The position numbers and the translations under genes are program-made. Of a DNA stretch of 64,000 bases, positions 1 through 8,831 are shown one piece after another (the stretch's first letter is position 1; every line of letters begins with the position of its first letter). The notes beneath the pieces were generated by a model. The model saw only the letters and a program-made list of their open reading frames with translations, searched no databases and was not told where the DNA came from. The stretch is from Bacteroidota bacterium (GTDB lineage: Bacteria > Bacteroidota > Rhodothermia > Balneolales > Balneolaceae). The stretch spans positions 1-64,000 of the forward strand of contig JAAAOB010000141.1 of the NCBI GenBank assembly GCA_009909035.1, written 5' to 3'.

Positions 1-1112
1 TTTTCCAGGGTGCCATAGCTGGTAAATCCGCCGATTCCATCAAGGGTTTCACCGGCTTTGAGATCTTTTTTAGCAAGCGTGATTACTTCGCAAACAGGAG
101 GGCCTGCCGGAGCAATTGTAACGTCCTCAAAAAGCACGGCCCGGGCGGCTGTCAATGGCACTTCAAGGTGGGGTAGATGATAAGGAACGTAAAAAGTGTA
201 GAACGGACCGTCACCCATTTTCAGGTATTTGGCGTAATGTTGCTGAACCGGGTGATCGTTGTAAGCTATAATAAAAACACCGGGACCGGGCTCAGCGCCG
301 AGTATATAATCAACCATACCTCCATCCATCATCTCTTCTTCTGAAAAAAGATCGAGTGCTTCGTTTACATGATCGCACTCCGGGCCGTACATCCCCCGGG
401 TTTTACAACGGAATCCGGTGGCATTGGCAACCACGGCCATCTCCATGGATATTTTTGTGCCGTCGGCAAACGAGGTGACCATTCGCGGTTTTTGTTTGTT
501 TTTTCTGGCAAACTCCTTTTGGGTTTCGGGTGTACGATACGGATCTTGCAGCCCTTTTATATTTCCGGCCAGAACCGGTTTATATCCAATGGTGTCAACA
601 AAACGGTAGAGGTTCATCAATACGCCGGGTTGATCCCCGTCCATATTCGTCAGCACAACTCCTTTTTTGTCAGCCTTTGTTTTGAGCAGCGGACCTACGG
701 TGGCATCCAATTCTGCATTCATCAAAACAGTATGTTTTCCCTGATTTATTGCCTCCAGCGTAATATGGGCTCCAAACTCCACATCGCCTGTAGCCTCAAT
801 AATGACGTCAATTTCATTCGATCGGCAAAGCAGCATCGGGTCATCGGTAATTACATACCCACCGGATCGAATTTCTTTATCCAGCTTCGACTGCTTTTTC
901 GTGAATATATAGTTCTCAATATTTGCCTGGCCAAATCCCTTCTCAGCGCGGGTTATTGTCCGGTTATAGAGAGCGGCTACCTTCATACCGGGAACAGACC
1001 GTTCGATTGCAAGTGTGGCTCCGCGCCCCATAAATCCTGCCCCCACCATTCCGACTCTCACAGGGTTTCCCTCTTTTTCACGTTTTTTAAGAGCGTTGTC
1101 AACAATGATCAT
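1..1112 (-). CDS. SAF-domain, homoserine-dehydrogenase-like NAD(P) oxidoreductase (partial, 3' end beyond left edge)
   Basis: About 370 codons are visible, reading leftwards from an ATG at 1112; the C-terminus lies outside the window. The N-terminal part has a Rossmann dinucleotide site (VGMVGAGFMGRGA, about residues 20-32). A homoserine-dehydrogenase-like middle follows, and near the left edge a SAF-type segment begins at CEVITLAKKDLKAGETLDG. Proteins of this make-up often sit in nucleotide-sugar clusters, where their substrate is not settled. The gene starts 11 bp after the rfbC-like stop and is probably the fourth gene of an rfbF-rfbG-rfbC-like operon. I infer a role in making or modifying the CDP-linked sugar rather than in threonine biosynthesis. 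A true homoserine dehydrogenase is the alternative. No frameshift is seen in the visible part. Confidence 0.75.
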   Translation of the reverse strand, partial: MIIVDNALKKREKEGNPVRVGMVGAGFMGRGATLAIERSVPGMKVAALYNRTITRAEKGFGQANIENYIFTKKQSKLDKEIRSGGYVITDDPMLLCRSNEIDVIIEATGDVEFGAHITLEAINQGKHTVLMNAELDATVGPLLKTKADKKGVVLTNMDGDQPGVLMNLYRFVDTIGYKPVLAGNIKGLQDPYRTPETQKEFARKNKQKPRMVTSFADGTKISMEMAVVANATGFRCKTRGMYGPECDHVNEALDLFSEEEMMDGGMVDYILGAEPGPGVFIIAYNDHPVQQHYAKYLKMGDGPFYTFYVPYHLPHLEVPLTAARAVLFEDVTIAPAGPPVCEVITLAKKDLKAGETLDGIGGFTSYGTLE

Positions 1113-1123
1113 ACTGTCATTCT

Positions 1124-1669
1124 TCAGATTTCATTTTCAGTATCTTTAAAGTCAGGAAAAGACCTGTCTTTTTCAGACATTTCGGTTACCTTAAGTGGCC
1201 ACTCAATGTTAAAAGCGGGGTCATTCCATCTCACACCACCTTCTGCTTCTTGATTATAGAATTCTGTTACCATGTAAAAAATTACCGACTTATCCTCTAT
1301 GGTTTGAAATCCATGGGCAACGCCTTTTGGAGCATATAACATTTTGTAATGTTTATCGGTCAGGTTCAAGCCAAACCATTTTTTGTAGGTAGGAGAATCT
1401 GTTCGTAAATCTACAATCACATCATAAATAGCCCCACGGATACACCGAATCATTTTCACTTCTTGATGAGGTTTTACCTGGTAATGCATGCCTCTTAAGG
1501 TCCCTTTTTTGCGGCTCTCAGAAAAATTACACTGTACGATATCATGCGCAAGCCCTTGTGCTTTAAACTCATGTTTACAGAATCCTCTGGCAAAATACCC
1601 TCTGTGATCTTCATGCTTCTCAAGTTCAATAATCACAGCACCTTCAATCGGTGTATCTGTAAATTTCAT
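1124..1669 (-). CDS. rfbC: RmlC/RfbC-like dTDP-4-dehydrorhamnose 3,5-epimerase family protein
   Basis: A 181-residue cupin of the RmlC family, full length for the family. The visible hallmarks are DHRGYFAR (21-28), RGMHYQ with the presumed catalytic His62, a conserved Lys72, Tyr132 and Tyr138 in the active-site strand, and RWNDP (147-151). Family members epimerise C3 and/or C5 of NDP-4-keto-6-deoxyhexoses. It lies directly after CDP-glucose 4,6-dehydratase and before the SAF-domain oxidoreductase, so its substrate is more likely a CDP-4-keto-6-deoxyglucose derivative than the dTDP sugar of the rhamnose pathway. The gap to rfbG is 20 bp and to the next gene 11 bp, consistent with one transcript. 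No rmlA, rmlB or rmlD is present in the window. Confidence 0.85.
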   Translation of the reverse strand: MKFTDTPIEGAVIIELEKHEDHRGYFARGFCKHEFKAQGLAHDIVQCNFSESRKKGTLRGMHYQVKPHQEVKMIRCIRGAIYDVIVDLRTDSPTYKKWFGLNLTDKHYKMLYAPKGVAHGFQTIEDKSVIFYMVTEFYNQEAEGGVRWNDPAFNIEWPLKVTEMSEKDRSFPDFKDTENEI

Positions 1670-1689
1670 ACCTTATGTTGATTTAACAT

Positions 1690-2766
1690 TTATTCAATCC
1701 TCTCTTGAAATTCATCAAGTTGATAGCCCGAAACCTTCTTCATATCAGCCCCCTGATAATAATTCTTATACCAGTTGGTAAGTGACGTTAAGGAGTTATC
1801 AAGATTCATTTTCGATGCCCACTTCAGATGCATCCTTGCTTTTGAACTATCCAGCTTTAAATAGCTGGCTTCATGTGGATTTGCTCCTTCATCCAATGTC
1901 CAGGATGCACCTTTGCCCCATGCGTCAATCATTTTCTCTGTAATATATTCAACGGATTTTTCATCATCATCGGAAGGGCCAAAATTCCATGCCTCTGAAT
2001 AATTTTCTGGTTCGTTATACAATTTTTCGGCCAACAAAATATATCCGTGTAAAAGATCCAGTATGTACTGCCAGGGTCGGATAGCCGCAGGATTTCTTAT
2101 TACGACTGGTGTTTTCTTTTTAAAAGACCGAATAATATCAGGAATTAACCGGTTATTGCTCCAATCGCCTCCACCAATTACATTGCCCGCCCTGGCCGAC
2201 GCTATTGCGGCATGATGCGAGCCTTCAACACCTCGAAAAAAAGATCTTCTGTAAGAAGCGATGACTAATTCAGCACAGCCTTTACTTGATGAATAAGGGT
2301 CCCAGCCACCCATAGAATCAATTTCACGATATTTATAATCCCATTCACGATTTTCATAGCACTTATCACTGGTGACACAAACAACGGCTTTGACACTGCC
2401 ACAATCTCTTATTGCTTCCAGCAAATTTGCAGTGCCTATTATGTTTGTCTGAAATGTTTCGATTGGATCTTTGTACGAATCCATTACAATGGCCTGAGCC
2501 GCCATGTGAATGACAATTTCCGGCTTGAATTCAACAATAGACCTCTTTAGCGCTTCAGAATTACGGATATCTCCAATCACTGAATCGGCACATTCACTAA
2601 TGCCGAGTACAGTAAAAAGGTTAGGAGCAGAAGAAGGCTCAAGAGAATACCCCCTAACATTGGCGCCCAATTTACTAAGCCAATAAGATAGCCAACTCCC
2701 TTTAAAGCCTGTATGGCCGGTTATCAATACCCGCCTGCCATTCCAGAATACGTTATCTACTCCCAT
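1690..2766 (-). CDS. rfbG: CDP-glucose 4,6-dehydratase
   Basis: An extended short-chain dehydrogenase that converts CDP-glucose to CDP-4-keto-6-deoxyglucose. The NAD-binding loop GHTGFKGSW is near the N-terminus, followed by the catalytic Y-x3-K pair (YSSSK, Tyr about 158 from the chosen start). The open frame runs back to 2793, but I prefer the ATG at 2766. It overlaps the rfbF stop by 10 nt in the ATGGGAGTAG arrangement and leaves the usual short N-terminus before the Rossmann fold. The overlap implies translational coupling to rfbF, which supplies its substrate. The length of 358 residues is typical of the family. Confidence 0.92.
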   Translation of the reverse strand: MGVDNVFWNGRRVLITGHTGFKGSWLSYWLSKLGANVRGYSLEPSSAPNLFTVLGISECADSVIGDIRNSEALKRSIVEFKPEIVIHMAAQAIVMDSYKDPIETFQTNIIGTANLLEAIRDCGSVKAVVCVTSDKCYENREWDYKYREIDSMGGWDPYSSSKGCAELVIASYRRSFFRGVEGSHHAAIASARAGNVIGGGDWSNNRLIPDIIRSFKKKTPVVIRNPAAIRPWQYILDLLHGYILLAEKLYNEPENYSEAWNFGPSDDDEKSVEYITEKMIDAWGKGASWTLDEGANPHEASYLKLDSSKARMHLKWASKMNLDNSLTSLTNWYKNYYQGADMKKVSGYQLDEFQERIE

Positions 2767-3530
2767 ATTTTCCAGCGGGCCTCTCCTTGCCACAATTTTT
2801 CGAGATACATCTTGTCACGTAATGTATCCATAGGCTGCCAAAAGCCACTGTGCCTATAGGCGGCAAGCTGTGCTTCTGCTGCGAGAGTTGTCAGTGGTTC
2901 CTTCTCCCACACTGTAGCATCACCATCGATATAATCAATAACTTCCGGTTCAAGCACAAAAAATCCGCCATTGACCCACGCACTGTCATCTTTAGGCTTT
3001 TCTCTAAAATTTCTTACAGTTGTTTGCTTCTCTGTTAACGTAAATGTTCCAAACCTTCCCGGAGGCTGCACGGCTGTAAGTGTGGCCAATGCTTTTTGAG
3101 ATTTGTGAAATTTGATTAGCTTCGAAATATCTATGTTGCTTACACCATCGCCATACGTAAGAAGAAATGTTTCATTATCTAACAGGTGCTTCACACGTTT
3201 TATTCTTCCCCCCGTCATGGTATCAAGCCCGGTATTGACCAGTGTTACCCTCCATGGCTCAGCCTGATTGTTATGCACTTGCATTTTATTATTCTCCATA
3301 TCAAATGTAACGTCTGATTGATATAGGTAATAATTCGCAAAATACTCTTTAATGATCTCGCCTTTATAACCACAGCATATGATAAAATCGTTAATCCCGT
3401 AGTGAGAATAAATTTTCATGATATGCCACAAAATTGGTTTATTACCAATTTCCACCATTGGTTTTGGCCGAACTTGCGTCTCTTCACTAAGCCTTGTTCC
3501 GTGTCCCCCAGCCAATATAACAGCTTTCAT
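2757..3530 (-). CDS. rfbF: glucose-1-phosphate cytidylyltransferase
   Basis: A 257-residue sugar-nucleotidyltransferase that makes CDP-glucose from CTP and glucose-1-phosphate. The signature GGHGTRL (residues 8-14) is followed by RPKPMVEIG (21-29), the phosphate-binding loop and substrate-site lysine. A metal-binding LTYGDGVSN motif comes later. Length and motifs fit RfbF rather than RmlA, which is about 290 residues. It is the first gene of the CDP-sugar operon (rfbF, rfbG, rfbC-like, SAF oxidoreductase). The promoter must lie in the AT-rich 355-bp gap upstream, which it shares with the divergent nucleotidyltransferase at 3886. Confidence 0.93.
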   Translation of the reverse strand: MKAVILAGGHGTRLSEETQVRPKPMVEIGNKPILWHIMKIYSHYGINDFIICCGYKGEIIKEYFANYYLYQSDVTFDMENNKMQVHNNQAEPWRVTLVNTGLDTMTGGRIKRVKHLLDNETFLLTYGDGVSNIDISKLIKFHKSQKALATLTAVQPPGRFGTFTLTEKQTTVRNFREKPKDDSAWVNGGFFVLEPEVIDYIDGDATVWEKEPLTTLAAEAQLAAYRHSGFWQPMDTLRDKMYLEKLWQGEARWKIWE

Positions 3531-3885
3531 AGAAAATATATTTTTAAGTTGATAGTAACCAATCGTTACTGGATAAGAATTTCTGTGTTCTAATTAATCG
3601 TTACATCGCCAGTCTCTTTCTTTTATGCGCACTATATGATTTAATATTATCATACAAATCGAAACTTAAAGGATCTTTAACTCTTTGCAAATTCCTTTTC
3701 TTAATGAGTGCATTAGAATTTACAAAAGCTCCGAATATGACATCTTTCATTTCTCTGTTTTCCTGCTATTTTCGGCTTATTTCAGCCGATATTTAGTATT
3801 ATTCCATGTGTACTATATTTATATGTACTATGTTTACCCATACCATGGGTGCCGAATGCACGTATTCAATTAACCCTATTTTAAT
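3531..3885. other. AT-rich divergent intergenic region
   Basis: 355 bp between rfbF (minus) and the TTG-started nucleotidyltransferase (plus). It is strongly AT-rich and must hold promoters for both directions. I see no clear sigma-factor consensus, no tRNA and no convincing small gene; short open frames here have no recognisable content. Confidence 0.5.
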
Positions 3886-4653
3886 TTGAGCTCACTTCAA
3901 CAACGTATTACAGGTGTTATTCCTGCTGCGGGTTACGCCAGCCGGCTGCCAAAAACCCCCTGCAGCAAAGAAATTTTTCCTCTGTCGGTTAATGTAGGCA
4001 AAGATCATAAATCCGAAAACATACAAATTGCATCGGGATCTCTCCTTACCCATCTAAGTCTAGCTGGCGTTGATACTGCTTTTATGATTATACGAAAAGA
4101 GAAGTGGGATATCCCGCAACTGCTGGAGGATGGCTCCGATTATAACCTTAACCTCTCTTTTATTGTAACTCCCCCTACTTCAGGTACAATCTACTCAATA
4201 TGCAAGTCGCTGCCCTTCATCAGGAATGAGATTGTATTATTGGGATTTCCAGATATACAGATTTATTCTGAAAATCCATATAAACCATTACTTGACAAGC
4301 TTACAAATTCTGATTCAGACGTCGTTTTAGGCTTATTTAAAGCATCAAACCCCGGCAAAATGGATATGGTGAATCTCAATCACGACGGCTCGCTGAAAGA
4401 GATTGAAATTAAACCGAACGATACCCGCCTCACCCTGACGTGGCTTATAGCTGTATGGAAACCCTCTTTTACAAAATCTATCCAAGAGTGCCTCTCAGAT
4501 CTAAAAACATTCATTAAGCACAAGAAAATATATTTGGGTGATGTTTTTTGCAAATCAATAGAAAAAGGATGCCGTATTCAAACGTACAAATTCAGGAATA
4601 CAGGTTTCATTGATCTTGGTACAGTACCTGACCTCAAAAAAGGCAGGTTGTAA
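3886..4653 (+). CDS. NTP-transferase family sugar nucleotidyltransferase, TTG start
   Basis: A 255-residue protein with the nucleotidyltransferase N-terminus GVIPAAGYASRLPKTPCSKE. This is a variant of the GGxGTRL...K site in which Ala-Ala-Gly-Tyr-Ala-Ser-Arg-Leu carries the loop. LLGFPDIQIY is the likely metal-binding strand. It is shorter than RmlA (about 290) and lacks the usual C-terminal oligomerisation helices. An in-frame TAA lies just upstream of the TTG at 3886 and the next Met is deep in the domain, so a non-ATG start is forced; no good ribosome site is visible. It is AT-rich and stands alone on the plus strand between minus-strand capsule genes. The family (dTDP-glucose pyrophosphorylase-like) is clear; the sugar is not. 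Confidence 0.7.
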   Translation: MSSLQQRITGVIPAAGYASRLPKTPCSKEIFPLSVNVGKDHKSENIQIASGSLLTHLSLAGVDTAFMIIRKEKWDIPQLLEDGSDYNLNLSFIVTPPTSGTIYSICKSLPFIRNEIVLLGFPDIQIYSENPYKPLLDKLTNSDSDVVLGLFKASNPGKMDMVNLNHDGSLKEIEIKPNDTRLTLTWLIAVWKPSFTKSIQECLSDLKTFIKHKKIYLGDVFCKSIEKGCRIQTYKFRNTGFIDLGTVPDLKKGRL

Positions 4654-4695
4654 AAACCATTTGGTTGCATTTATCTCTAACCTACTCAACACTTT

Positions 4696-6738
4696 TTAAC
4701 TAATTCTACGGCTTCCTTTCTTTCCAGATTTATTATAGAACCGGTTGTAAATCAACCGATAGGTACTTCTATTCAGTGGATCTTCTTTAAATGCTTGCAG
4801 TGCAAGTCGTCTTGCCGCTTTCCGACCGGCTTTTGTTCTCTTTTTCAATTGCAGGCGGGATGAATGAAGTAGAAATATTTGAGCTGCTTTTTCCTCTCTC
4901 ATATCAAGGTGGTGTTTTTCGAAGAACAGTCGCCTTCCCTCAATGATGTAGTCTATATGTGATGGTTTACGCCCTAATCCGGAGGAACTGTGATGGCTGA
5001 GAAGTATTTTCCCGGAGTACTCAAACTTGTGATAGCGGGAGGTGCGAAGTATATAATCATGTGTTTCCATCATCGGTAGCTTTTCATCGAAAAAGCCGAC
5101 AGTGGCCAGTACATTTCGCCGGATAGTTAGCCCGGATGGACCATGCATTTTATTTTGTACCAGGAGACGGCGGTACGACTTCTTTTTAAGTTTATGCCGA
5201 AAAACGTTTCGATCCCCCGATCTGCTCTTTACCATTATCCCGGAATATACCATCCCGATTGTTTCCGTCACGTTGTTAAACAGTTCCACCTCCCTGGCAA
5301 GTTTATCAGGATTCCATTCGTCATTCGGACTCATAAATGCGATATATTTTCCTTTCGCCTCCCTCATACCTGCATTCAAATATGCAGAGGTAAAACCCGG
5401 GTCGTGTAAAGGTATATAGCGAACCCGACCTGCATCAGTATTTTGCAACGGTGCACCAGGTTTGCTATCCGCATCTTTTGCCACAATTAATAGCTCAAAA
5501 TCCTCGAAATCCTGGGCCAGGACACTCTCAACGGCTGTTTCTATAGAATCTTCTGAGTCTAATACAGCGAGAATCACACTGACGTCCGGATTTTTTGGAC
5601 CTGCTTTTTCCCTGCTTCCCGGATTGGGTATATCTTTTTTTGATGATGAATACTCATGGATATCTTCAATTTCTGTCACGCGTATCACATGATCTGAGGA
5701 CTTGACATCACTCTTAGTACCTGTGGAGCTATGTTTCTTTCTCTTTAAATATTTTTTTGCTTCAACACTGCCATGCTCATCCTGCAGGTTAGACGTTTTG
5801 GTCGTTACCTTCTTAACAAAATCTTGCAGCTTCTTTCTTACACCCTGAAGAAGCCTTTGGGGCATTGGCTCTCCATATCGTTTCATCAAATCGAGACAAA
5901 CCGCATCTAAATCCGGATATCGTTCTGCACAAAGCTTTCGGTGGGTGTCCAGTGCAATAGAAAACGATTTTCGATAGCTGCTCAGTTCATTTTTTTCATA
6001 CAGCCGGTGTGTAATTTTCTGTAAGACGTAAAGTTTCGCTTTTCGTTCTTTTCTTGTTTGCCCGCCCGCTCCTGAATACTCAGCTGATCCACCCATTCTT
6101 CCATCATGAGCATACACGGCTCCGTTATTAATCATGTCAAAATATATGCCCTCCAGTACAGCCCTCATCATGATATCCCAATCTGCATAGGATCCCGCAA
6201 GAGCGTCAAATCCTCCGACTTTTTTAAAGGCAGATGTTGACCACAAGACCGAACAGGATGCATGATACCGTCCTTCAATACATTTGCTCAGCAGATCGTT
6301 ACCATTATCCTGTGGTATTGTATATCGAATCCAGTTCTCGTCTCCGTTTTCCCGGTAATACCACGGACAGGCCACGATCCCGTCCAGGTTTTCTTTTAAT
6401 GCAGAGGAGAGATGCTTGATTGCATTTGGACCAAGCAAATCTTCAGCCGTCATAAGCAGGATTGCATCTCCCGAAGCATAGTGTGCACCATAATTTTTTG
6501 CATTGGCCTTACTGCCGAATTTTTCAGAAATAACTGTCACCGCTTCACCAAATCCAGCGGCTATTTCGGCACTACTATCGGCAGATCTGTCATCCACCAC
6601 GATAATTTCATAGGCGGTCAGGCTTTGCTCTAAAACAGAATCCAACGCCTGAGTTATCTTTTCTTCATTATTTTTAGATGCTATGACTACAGATACTTTC
6701 ATAGTAGAAGTACGATTGGCGAAGGAATTTGCTATCAT
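4696..6738 (-). CDS. double-domain family 2 glycosyltransferase
   Basis: 680 residues with two GT2 (GT-A fold) domains. The first spans about residues 13-230, beginning MKVSVVIASKNNEE with DDRSADSS. The second spans about 385-640, beginning DVSVILAVLDSEDS. A lysine/serine-rich linker of about 100 residues joins them. Such proteins add sugars to surface polysaccharides using nucleotide sugars. In both domains the usual metal-binding D-x-D is altered (MTAEDLLGP in the first, SPNDEWNPD in the second), so either may be atypical or inactive. Start choice is uncertain: ATG 6738 gives a 12-residue leader, ATG 6702 starts at the fold. A TATACTA-AGCA-TAGTATA inverted repeat lies just upstream of 6738. 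Confidence 0.85.
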   Translation of the reverse strand: MIANSFANRTSTMKVSVVIASKNNEEKITQALDSVLEQSLTAYEIIVVDDRSADSSAEIAAGFGEAVTVISEKFGSKANAKNYGAHYASGDAILLMTAEDLLGPNAIKHLSSALKENLDGIVACPWYYRENGDENWIRYTIPQDNGNDLLSKCIEGRYHASCSVLWSTSAFKKVGGFDALAGSYADWDIMMRAVLEGIYFDMINNGAVYAHDGRMGGSAEYSGAGGQTRKERKAKLYVLQKITHRLYEKNELSSYRKSFSIALDTHRKLCAERYPDLDAVCLDLMKRYGEPMPQRLLQGVRKKLQDFVKKVTTKTSNLQDEHGSVEAKKYLKRKKHSSTGTKSDVKSSDHVIRVTEIEDIHEYSSSKKDIPNPGSREKAGPKNPDVSVILAVLDSEDSIETAVESVLAQDFEDFELLIVAKDADSKPGAPLQNTDAGRVRYIPLHDPGFTSAYLNAGMREAKGKYIAFMSPNDEWNPDKLAREVELFNNVTETIGMVYSGIMVKSRSGDRNVFRHKLKKKSYRRLLVQNKMHGPSGLTIRRNVLATVGFFDEKLPMMETHDYILRTSRYHKFEYSGKILLSHHSSSGLGRKPSHIDYIIEGRRLFFEKHHLDMREEKAAQIFLLHSSRLQLKKRTKAGRKAARRLALQAFKEDPLNRSTYRLIYNRFYNKSGKKGSRRIS

Positions 6739-6863
6739 TGGTTTATACTAAGCATAGTATACCCCATTCAAGTGAGCAAATTCTAATCTAAAATTCTTGC
6801 TTCGGTAAAATAGGAGTAGTAATTATTGGCTGTAAACTATAAAGAAGGAATGTTAAAACTTTG

Positions 6864-8381
6864 ATGCAATTCACAACTTTACTTTTTTCACTGTCAAAGG
6901 CTTTAGCAGTTATACTTACATTTGCTGCATGCGTTTCTGCGCAAAACACCTCATCATCAAAAAACAGTTCAACCAAAGATGATGAGCTAAATATCAATGA
7001 TTCCACCAATTTTTCCTATAAAATCTATTCGAAAGTAAACGGTGGATCAAATGTAGTTCCCTTTTGGTTTTATGCAAACAGCCATGGATTGGTGCGCCCC
7101 GGCAGTAATTTCAACTCTATAAGTGGTTTCAGTTCTTCGGTGCTTCTAACGCCGCAGCCGTCTGCCGTAAATGTCAGAATTGGGTCTGATCTTGTAAATC
7201 GCATATCGGATCAACGTAACTCCATCCATTTCCAGCAGCTGTACGGTGAATTTTCGTATCGCAAATTAAATGTGCGAGTGGGGCGGTTTTACAGAATGAA
7301 TGATTTTGATTCCGCACTTGAAGGAATCACCACCGGGTTTTTAGTGGAAAGCCACAACGCAACACCGTATTCGAGAATCAGTCTCGAAACCGATGGGTTT
7401 GCTGCTCTGCCGAACACCGGCGGGCATCTGTTGGTCCGGTTTCGCTACTCCGACGGCATCCTGGGCAGCAAAAGGCGCATATCATCTCCATATCTTCACC
7501 ATAAATCCCTTCAGCTAAGAGCCGATGTCAATCGTATCTCCATTCAATTCGGTATTTTTCACAGCGTAATGTGGGGCGGCAGAGACGATGATGCTGGGCG
7601 GTTGCCCAGCAGTTTTGACGATTATATGAGAGTTGTATTATCACGATCTGCTGACGAAGATAGTAGGGCAGATGTAAATGAAACGCTGAATCGACTGGGG
7701 AATTCAATCGGTGTGTATGAAGCCGGTTTCACCTATCGGGCTTCTAATTTTCGAGTTGTGGGTTATCGCCATCTTTTCCTGGAAGATGAACTCTCCGTTA
7801 CACTGCAAAGCCCGTGGGACGGCACCTGGGGACTTGGTGTTATCCAGGATCAAGAGAACCACCCGGTTCGGGCTGTAGTGTACGAACATATTAACAGTAT
7901 ACAGCAGGAATCAAGGAAAAATCTTGCACAAGGTCGTGCCAACTTCTATAACAATGGAATTTACACCGATGGCTGGAGCTACCACGGCAGGTTGATGGGG
8001 AACCCTCTTTTTACTTTTGATCCATCCGAGAGAGAGGTAGATAATAATATATTGGTAGCCCATCATCTTGGGGTCAGAGGAGACCTTTCAAACCGGTTCT
8101 CGTATAAGACAATGCTTACCTACAGCCGGAATTACGGCGTTTGCAGAGACCAGATTATAACCGGCACCTGCAGTATTTTACCCGGCGATCCTATACCTGA
8201 AGACCTTGAGTTAACGCCACGCGGTGAGTTACGGCAAGACAGGTTTTCCGGCCTGCTGCAGCTCAGCTATCTTCTTTTCACTGATCAAAACATCTATTTT
8301 CATACCAGTATAGCAGCCGATGGCGGGGAGTTTTGGGAGAATCGGTATGGAGTAATGCTGGGTTTTTCTATGTCCAGGTAA
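6864..8381 (+). CDS. Wzi-like capsule assembly outer-membrane beta-barrel protein
   Basis: About 505 residues. An N-terminal signal peptide ends near CVSAQ, a Ser/Asn-rich stretch follows, then many alternating beta strands as in an outer-membrane barrel. Segments such as GRFYRMNDFDSALEGITTGF, TGGHLLVRFRYSDG and FGIFHSVMWGG resemble the capsule assembly Wzi family of Bacteroidota, whose prototype anchors capsule at the cell surface. A TTG lies one codon earlier at 6861, but the ATG at 6864 is preferred. It is transcribed away from the glycosyltransferase and faces the capsule genes to its right. The family call rests on pattern resemblance and context. Confidence 0.72.
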   Translation: MQFTTLLFSLSKALAVILTFAACVSAQNTSSSKNSSTKDDELNINDSTNFSYKIYSKVNGGSNVVPFWFYANSHGLVRPGSNFNSISGFSSSVLLTPQPSAVNVRIGSDLVNRISDQRNSIHFQQLYGEFSYRKLNVRVGRFYRMNDFDSALEGITTGFLVESHNATPYSRISLETDGFAALPNTGGHLLVRFRYSDGILGSKRRISSPYLHHKSLQLRADVNRISIQFGIFHSVMWGGRDDDAGRLPSSFDDYMRVVLSRSADEDSRADVNETLNRLGNSIGVYEAGFTYRASNFRVVGYRHLFLEDELSVTLQSPWDGTWGLGVIQDQENHPVRAVVYEHINSIQQESRKNLAQGRANFYNNGIYTDGWSYHGRLMGNPLFTFDPSEREVDNNILVAHHLGVRGDLSNRFSYKTMLTYSRNYGVCRDQIITGTCSILPGDPIPEDLELTPRGELRQDRFSGLLQLSYLLFTDQNIYFHTSIAADGGEFWENRYGVMLGFSMSR

Positions 8382-8831
8382 ATCTATTGGGTATGTTCTC
8401 GATATTTTTTAAGTGGTTCATTCCTTTTAAACGGTGTTTACACTACTGCTGAACTCTCTCAGGTAGTAGTACTAAGCTCGCTCAAGACCTTCTTTAAACT
8501 TGACATCAGGCAGATAACCCAACAGCTCTTTTGTTTTGCTGATATCCGCTAGTGAATGCTCCTTTCACTGTTCCCAAAAAGTTAAATTTCTGGTAATCAA
8601 CCCATCCGCCATCTCATTCAGGTGCAGGTTCTCCCCCGAATCACCCAAAGGCTCAAAGTAGAGGTTGCTCCAGACTCTGACGTCCCTTAAAAGTTTCTGA
8701 GGCCATTATAGCAGTATAGTTTCGTGTTGTTCGTTTCCTTGTTTTCTACTTTTTTATTAAAGTATATACACGTAAGCAGTGGTCTGATTTTTGGGAAGTA
8801 TCACCAAGTTAAAAGTGTAAAATAGTACCTA
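8382..8831. other. gene-free spacer holding an epimerase remnant
   Basis: 450 bp between the Wzi-like gene and the sulfotransferase. About 90 bp of it (8472-8560) is the decayed 3' end of an NAD-dependent epimerase, listed separately. The rest (8561-8830) has no intact frame. 8590-8690 reads weakly as protein on the minus strand but I could not identify it. The region looks like the scar of a lost or recombined capsule gene. Confidence 0.6.
8472..8560 (-). pseudogene. 3' remnant of a WbpP-like NAD-dependent epimerase
   Basis: Read on the minus strand this stretch encodes HSLADISKTKELLGYLPDV followed by KFKEGLERA and a stop. It matches the C-terminus of the intact epimerase at 9812-10768 (HSLADISKAERLLGYTSNV, KFEEGLKKT), both in sequence and in position relative to the stop. 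Upstream of the His the match breaks off. Either a second epimerase once stood here, or a partial duplication or recombination left its tail. The nucleotide identity is far from perfect, so the event is not recent. Confidence 0.75.

Noticed and set aside
369-1253. Plus-strand open frame of 294 codons
   Set aside because: It lies opposite the SAF-domain oxidoreductase and the rfbC-like gene, both of which have clear protein motifs.
8590-8690. Possible further pseudogene piece
   Set aside because: The translated fragments are too short and not similar enough to any family that I recognise.
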